A stretch of 64,000 nt of DNA from Sphingobacterium alkalisoli (lineage in GTDB: Bacteria > Bacteroidota > Bacteroidia > Sphingobacteriales > Sphingobacteriaceae). The translations under genes and the position numbers were made by a program. Shown one piece after another: positions 60,272 through 64,000 of the stretch. The stretch is from the NCBI RefSeq assembly GCF_005049105.1, contig NZ_SUKA01000002.1:1-64000 (forward strand), given 5' to 3'. Within the stretch, counting starts at the first letter, position 1, and every line of letters starts with the position of its first letter. Under the pieces are notes generated by a model that was not told where the DNA came from, made no database searches, and saw only the letters and a program-made list of their open reading frames with translations.

Positions 60272-60781
60272 ATGAAAAAAATTACATTAGCGCTGGTTTT
60301 GACAACATGGTTTTTTGTGAGTTATGGACAGGATCACAAATGGGCGTTTGGTTTTTATGGCGACGTGCATTTAGAAGATCCTAATTATGCACGTTCATTT
60401 GGTGTACAAGGAAAATACGATTTTGCCAATAGACATGCGGTACAAGCCCAAGTGTATGGCCGAAGCGGTTTAGTTGCACTGGGAGGAGATTACTTATTTT
60501 CCTTTTTTGATAAAACGACGAATAATTTTAATCTATTCCTTGGAGCAGGTATAGGTGAAGAGTTCTACATCGATTCGGATAACATATTTGATACGGACGA
60601 GCCCACAACGCTGCAGCCTAGAGAAAATCTTTTTATAGGAAATGGGCAAGTTGGATTGAGCTATTACTTTCCTGCGGTTGGCCTTTCATTGTATTCTGGT
60701 TATAAAGCCAAATTTACTTTCGAGGACGAATCCTATTCGCCTAGCTATGTAATGTTGGGCATTCGTTATCACCTTTGGTAA
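60272..60781 (+). CDS. Small outer-membrane beta-barrel protein
   Basis: 169 residues with a signal peptide (MKKITLALVLTTWFFVSYGQ). The mature protein alternates polar and hydrophobic residues with many Gly and aromatic residues (WAFGFYGDVHLED, YLFSFFDKTTNNFNLFLGAG, GLSYYFPAVGLSLYSGYKAK) and ends YVMLGIRYHLW, an aromatic-terminated strand that serves as the barrel-assembly signal. An eight-stranded OmpX/OmpA-like barrel is likely. Function unknown. Confidence 0.75.
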   Translation: MKKITLALVLTTWFFVSYGQDHKWAFGFYGDVHLEDPNYARSFGVQGKYDFANRHAVQAQVYGRSGLVALGGDYLFSFFDKTTNNFNLFLGAGIGEEFYIDSDNIFDTDEPTTLQPRENLFIGNGQVGLSYYFPAVGLSLYSGYKAKFTFEDESYSPSYVMLGIRYHLW

Positions 60782-60806
60782 TAATAATTTATGTTTGGGT
60801 GATAAA

Positions 60807-62237
60807 TCAATCTCCAAAGCATAAATATTTGATTTCTAAATACTCATCAAGTCCATATCTTGATCCTTCACGGCCTATTCCAGATTGTTTGATCCCTCCG
60901 AATGGAGCGCCTGCATAAGAAATAAGACCGGTGTTAATTCCTACCATGCCGGATTCAATTTGTTCAGCAATACGGTGGCAACGGTGAATATTATCGCTGT
61001 AGAAGTAAGCCGCCAATCCAAATGGTGTGTCGTTAGCTAATCTTAGTGCTTCCTCTTCTGTTTTGAATTTAAAAAGTGCACAAATAGGGCCGAATGTTTC
61101 TTCGCTAGCAATTAAACTGTGATGCGCCACTTCCGAAAGTACAGTTGGCTCGAAGAAATTGCCTTCTATCGATTTGCCTCCTGTTAATATTTTAGCTCCG
61201 TTATGCAGAGCATCTGCAACGTGCTCTTTCACTTTTTCCAATCCATTTTCATTTATTAAAGGCCCCACCTGAACACCCTCTTGCATGCCGTCGCCTACCT
61301 TAAGATCAGATACAGCGGAGGCCAGTTTGGTCGCGAATATTTCGTAAATGCTATCTTGGACATAGAATCTATTGACAGAAACGCAGGTCTGTCCGGCATT
61401 TCGAAATTTTCCGGCAATGGCACCTTCTACCGCTTTATCGATATCAGCATCGTCGAATACGATAAAAGGGGCGTTGCCTCCTAGTTCAAAAGAAACTCTT
61501 TTAATGGTATTTGCGGCCTGCATCATGAGTGTTTGACCCACTTTGGTAGATCCCGTGAATGTTATTTTTCGCACTAATGGATTCGTAGCCAATTCTTCTC
61601 CTATTTCGCTGCTATACTTTGAGGTAATAACATTGAAGACACCGTCTGGCACACCGGCATCTGCTGCTAATTTTGCTAGTGCGATAGCAGTAAAGGGTGT
61701 CTGAGAGGCAGGCTTTAACACGATGGTACACCCGGCAACGAGTGCCGGTGCAATTTTTCGGGTGATCATGGCTAATGGGAAGTTCCAAGGTGTTATCGCT
61801 GCAACTACGCCTACGCCCTGTTTAATTGTGCTCAGACGTAATCCGTTCTTTAATGAAGGAATGGTTTCCCCGTAAGAACGTTTGCCTTCTTCAGCAAACC
61901 ACTCAACAAAGGAGTTGCCATAATCTACTTCTCCTAGCGATTCGCACAATGGTTTTCCGCTTTCTAAGGTCATGATCTCTGCAAGCTCGCGCTTGTGTGC
62001 TTGTATCGCTTCAAATAGTCTTCTCACGATTGCAGTTCGATCACCAATCGAAGTTTTCTTCCAGCTCTTCCACGCGTGGTCAGCTACTTGGATTGCTGTT
62101 TGGCAATCAGTAGCGGATAAATTTGGAAGTCGGCCAACTAATTTATTTGTTGAGGGGTTAACAACATCAAATGTGTTTTCTGTGGTGATGAATTTTCCAT
62201 TAATGTATGCTTTCTCAATGAGTAATGTGTTTTTCAT
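60807..62237 (-). CDS. gabD: NAD(P)-dependent succinate-semialdehyde dehydrogenase-like enzyme
   Basis: 476 residues, aldehyde dehydrogenase superfamily. Landmarks: AAITPWNFPLAMITRKIAPA, KPASQTPFTAIAL, FTGSTKVGQTLM (cofactor binding), catalytic Glu in VSFELGGNAPFIVFDDADID, catalytic Cys in FRNAGQTCVSVNRFYV, EETFGPICALFKF and GIKQSGIGREGSRYGLDEYL. This combination is closest to GabD-type SSADH, oxidising succinate semialdehyde to succinate. No aminotransferase GabT is adjacent, so the substrate is a family-level inference. Confidence 0.88.
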   Translation of the reverse strand: MKNTLLIEKAYINGKFITTENTFDVVNPSTNKLVGRLPNLSATDCQTAIQVADHAWKSWKKTSIGDRTAIVRRLFEAIQAHKRELAEIMTLESGKPLCESLGEVDYGNSFVEWFAEEGKRSYGETIPSLKNGLRLSTIKQGVGVVAAITPWNFPLAMITRKIAPALVAGCTIVLKPASQTPFTAIALAKLAADAGVPDGVFNVITSKYSSEIGEELATNPLVRKITFTGSTKVGQTLMMQAANTIKRVSFELGGNAPFIVFDDADIDKAVEGAIAGKFRNAGQTCVSVNRFYVQDSIYEIFATKLASAVSDLKVGDGMQEGVQVGPLINENGLEKVKEHVADALHNGAKILTGGKSIEGNFFEPTVLSEVAHHSLIASEETFGPICALFKFKTEEEALRLANDTPFGLAAYFYSDNIHRCHRIAEQIESGMVGINTGLISYAGAPFGGIKQSGIGREGSRYGLDEYLEIKYLCFGD

Positions 62238-62323
62238 AAGTATATATCTGTCCTTTGATGGCCATAAGGAAATAGTACATCGTGTTTTATGTAGAAAACA
62301 GAAAAAGCGGAAGGATGTTTGTT

Positions 62324-62365
62324 ATAAAAATAAAAAGAGGATTTCTATCCTCTTTTTATTTTTAT
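62324..62365. terminator. Strong bidirectional terminator
   Basis: ATAAAAATAAAAAGAGG (62324-62340) is perfectly complementary to CCTCTTTTTATTTTTAT (62349-62365), loop 8 nt. It is A-rich on one arm and T-rich on the other, so it would work on both strands. It overlaps the end of ribBA. Confidence 0.85.
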
Positions 62366-63576
62366 AAGTTTTTTAATATGGTATGTCCCATCCGATCTCT
62401 TTTAGTTTTTAGATAAGTTTCATTAAAGGAGTTGGGTTCAATTTCAATTGGCACACTTTCTACAATTTCTAATCCATAGCCAATTAATCCAGCCCGTTTC
62501 GTAGGGTTATTAGACATCAACCGCATTTTACTGACGCCCATATGGCGAAGTATTTGTGCGCCAACGCCGTAATCTCTAAGGTCGGCTTTAAAGCCGAGCT
62601 GAAGGTTAGCATCTACGGTGTCTACTCCTTCTTCTTGCAACTTGTAGGCGTGTAGTTTGTTAATAAGTCCGATGCCACGTCCTTCCTGATTCATGTAAAC
62701 GATTACACCTTTGCCCTCTTGCTGAATCATCTCCATCGATTTATGCAACTGTGGCCCGCAGTCACATCGGCAAGACCCAAATATGTCGCCTGTTAAACAT
62801 GAACTGTGGACTCTTACCAATATAGGTTCGTCTTCTTCCCACTCCCCTTTATACAAGGCAATGTGTTGCTCTCCCGTATTTTTTTGAGTAAAAGCTTTTA
62901 ACTGAAAATCACCCCATTCGGTCGGCATCTTTACATTCACCTCTTCATTAATTAATGAATCGTGTTTTAAGCGATATTCGATAAGGTCTTCAATGCTTAT
63001 TATTTTAAGATCAAAGCGTTTTGCTACTTCCATTAAATCAGGAAGACGAGCCATTTCACCATCATCTTTCAATATTTCGACCAATACTCCGGCTGCTTCG
63101 AAGCCTGCCAAGCGCGCTAAATCTACAGATGCCTCCGTATGCCCAGTACGTCTTAATACGCCTCCATCTTTTGCAATCAACGGAAAAATATGCCCTGGCC
63201 GGCCTAACTCTACCGGATCGATATTGGGGTCGATTAGCGCTTTTATCGTTTTTGAACGGTCGGAAGCAGATATACCCGTTGTGCAGCCATAACCTTGCAA
63301 ATCGACAGATACCGTAAAATTGGTTTCGTAAACAGCTGTATTTTGTCCGACCATAGGAGCTAAGTTAAGCTCTCTGCAACGTTGCTCCGTTAATGGCGCA
63401 CAGACTAACCCTCTGCCGTGGGTCGCCATGAAATTGATGACTTCCGGAGTGGCATTTCGAGCCGCCGTTACGAAATCACCTTCGTTTTCGCGGTCTTCAT
63501 CGTCAACAACAATAATTACTTTACCGGCTTTGATATCTTCTATCGCTTCCTCAATCTTATTCAATCTAATATCCAT
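62362..63576 (-). CDS. ribBA: Bifunctional DHBP synthase / GTP cyclohydrolase II
   Basis: 404 residues. The N-terminal RibB domain (about 1-200) has [30 protein letters not shown], and [20 protein letters not shown] with HTEAS. The C-terminal RibA domain (about 205-404) has [20 protein letters not shown] with the zinc cysteines, [17 protein letters not shown] and [20 protein letters not shown]. It makes both riboflavin precursors. The upstream gap is only 75 bp, too short for an FMN riboswitch. Confidence 0.96.
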   Translation of the reverse strand: MDIRLNKIEEAIEDIKAGKVIIVVDDEDRENEGDFVTAARNATPEVINFMATHGRGLVCAPLTEQRCRELNLAPMVGQNTAVYETNFTVSVDLQGYGCTTGISASDRSKTIKALIDPNIDPVELGRPGHIFPLIAKDGGVLRRTGHTEASVDLARLAGFEAAGVLVEILKDDGEMARLPDLMEVAKRFDLKIISIEDLIEYRLKHDSLINEEVNVKMPTEWGDFQLKAFTQKNTGEQHIALYKGEWEEDEPILVRVHSSCLTGDIFGSCRCDCGPQLHKSMEMIQQEGKGVIVYMNQEGRGIGLINKLHAYKLQEEGVDTVDANLQLGFKADLRDYGVGAQILRHMGVSKMRLMSNNPTKRAGLIGYGLEIVESVPIEIEPNSFNETYLKTKRDRMGHTILKNL

Positions 63577-63651
63577 TGATATCTGTATTTTATTCTTTTA
63601 CAAAAGTAAATTAGTTTTTATTTTTTTCTATAATTAAGAAGTCATAAAAGG

Positions 63652-64000
63652 TCAGAAGCGTTGCTTCGCGGAAGAAAATCGCTCTTTTATCCAATTCAGA
63701 AGCGATAGAGCTTTTATTTTATATTGATCTACATCAAACAAGGCGGAGTCTGTAGTTGATTTATAAGTTAAGAATACGGCTAAAGGACTTAAGACGACTA
63801 TAGCCATCCACATGCCCCAAAATGGGTCTAGACCACCGTCTTTTGCTGATTTCTCGGCTACTGTAGCAATGATGTGATATATCAGAAAGAAGATGATTGC
63901 CATGACTACTGGAGCGCCCAATCCGCCCTTACGAATAATAGCACCGAGAGGAGCTCCAATGGCAAATAAGAGTAAACAGGAAAAGGCGAGCGTGAACTTG
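63652..64000 (-). CDS. LptF/LptG-family permease (5'-truncated by window edge)
   Basis: Only the C-terminal 115 residues are inside the window; the frame is open to base 64000 (KFTLAFSCLLLFAIGAPLGA, then IIRKGGLGAPVVMAIIFFL). The IGAPLGAIIRKGGLG motif and the following two transmembrane helices are typical of the C-terminal membrane part of YjgP/YjgQ, now LptF/LptG, which extract LPS from the inner membrane. It ends in a soluble tail (NWIKERFSSAKQRF). Confidence 0.85.
   Translation of the reverse strand, partial: KFTLAFSCLLLFAIGAPLGAIIRKGGLGAPVVMAIIFFLIYHIIATVAEKSAKDGGLDPFWGMWMAIVVLSPLAVFLTYKSTTDSALFDVDQYKIKALSLLNWIKERFSSAKQRF

Noticed and set aside
63577..63651. FMN riboswitch upstream of ribBA
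   Set aside because: The gap is 75 bp, too short for the roughly 140-nt element, and I see no conserved core.
1..64000. tRNA, rRNA or tmRNA genes
   Set aside because: I recognised none by eye; a covariance-model scan would be needed to exclude small RNAs.

Overview
The window looks like a chromosomal segment from a Bacteroidota bacterium, most plausibly a Sphingobacteriaceae member (Sphingobacterium/Pedobacter-like). Pointers are the DUF6266 protein, signal peptides followed by AQ, very large secreted YD-repeat proteins, S74 tail-fibre-like proteins, an unusual class I HMG-CoA reductase, weak Shine-Dalgarno signals and TTTG-N19-TAnnTTT(G/A)-type promoters. The genus cannot be fixed from the sequence alone. 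REGION 1 (1-2.0 kb): end of a DUF6266 gene, a DUF5675 gene and two small overlapping genes, separated by 7-bp tandem repeats and REP-like palindromes. REGION 2 (2.0-4.9 kb): on the minus strand, an alpha-oxoamine-synthase-type PLP enzyme, a TetR regulator with a palindromic operator candidate, and a small membrane protein. REGION 3 (4.9-14.8 kb): a tail-fibre protein, then a two-gene YD/RHS module (953 aa + 1286 aa). The second protein ends in a polymorphic-toxin-like tip, followed by four small AT-rich genes (two DUF4279 paralogues) that look like immunity genes and by a recombined relic of two of them. REGION 4 (14.9-21.0 kb, plus strand): one half of a type II secretion (T2SS)-like machine: major pseudopilin, prepilin peptidase, GspE, GspD, and GspL- and GspM-like proteins. 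REGION 5 (21.3-36.2 kb): a second YD/RHS module (OmpH-like protein, lipoprotein, 1887-aa protein, Spy-like protein, 1319-aa RHS protein) with a nuclease-like tip and a pentapeptide-repeat immunity candidate. A displaced rhs fragment, a dead REP-associated transposase (RAYT), two orphan small genes and a second tail-fibre-like protein follow. REGION 6 (36.3-41.3 kb, minus strand): the other half of the T2SS: GspF, minor pseudopilins, a GspK-like protein, a MORN protein, a GspC/PilP-like protein and a lipoprotein. A cluster of REP palindromes lies inside this operon. REGION 7 (41.5-51.7 kb): a tight plus-strand cluster of HMG-CoA reductase, UbiA-like prenyltransferase, rifampin-phosphotransferase-like dikinase, BtaA-like aminocarboxypropyl transferase, phytol/dolichol-kinase-like protein, GNAT-like protein and OleC-like adenylating enzyme, with a convergent FabH-like ketosynthase. 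I read it as an uncharacterised isoprenoid/polar-lipid pathway. REGION 8 (51.8-64 kb): ordinary chromosomal genes: clpS, an outer-membrane beta-barrel receptor, a DUF1080 lipoprotein, yjjG, a two-component system, a TPR protein, hemE, hemJ, an outer-membrane protein, an NAD(P)-dependent semialdehyde dehydrogenase, ribBA and the end of an LptF/LptG-type permease. HOW IT FITS TOGETHER: all four large YD/RHS proteins have Sec signal peptides, and I see no type IX sorting tail on them. They sit between and beside two halves of a T2SS. The simplest model is a two-step Sec-then-T2SS route that puts toxin-tipped RHS proteins on the cell surface, with toxin tips and immunity genes turning over by recombination. 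The lipid cluster next door is the second candidate for something undescribed.
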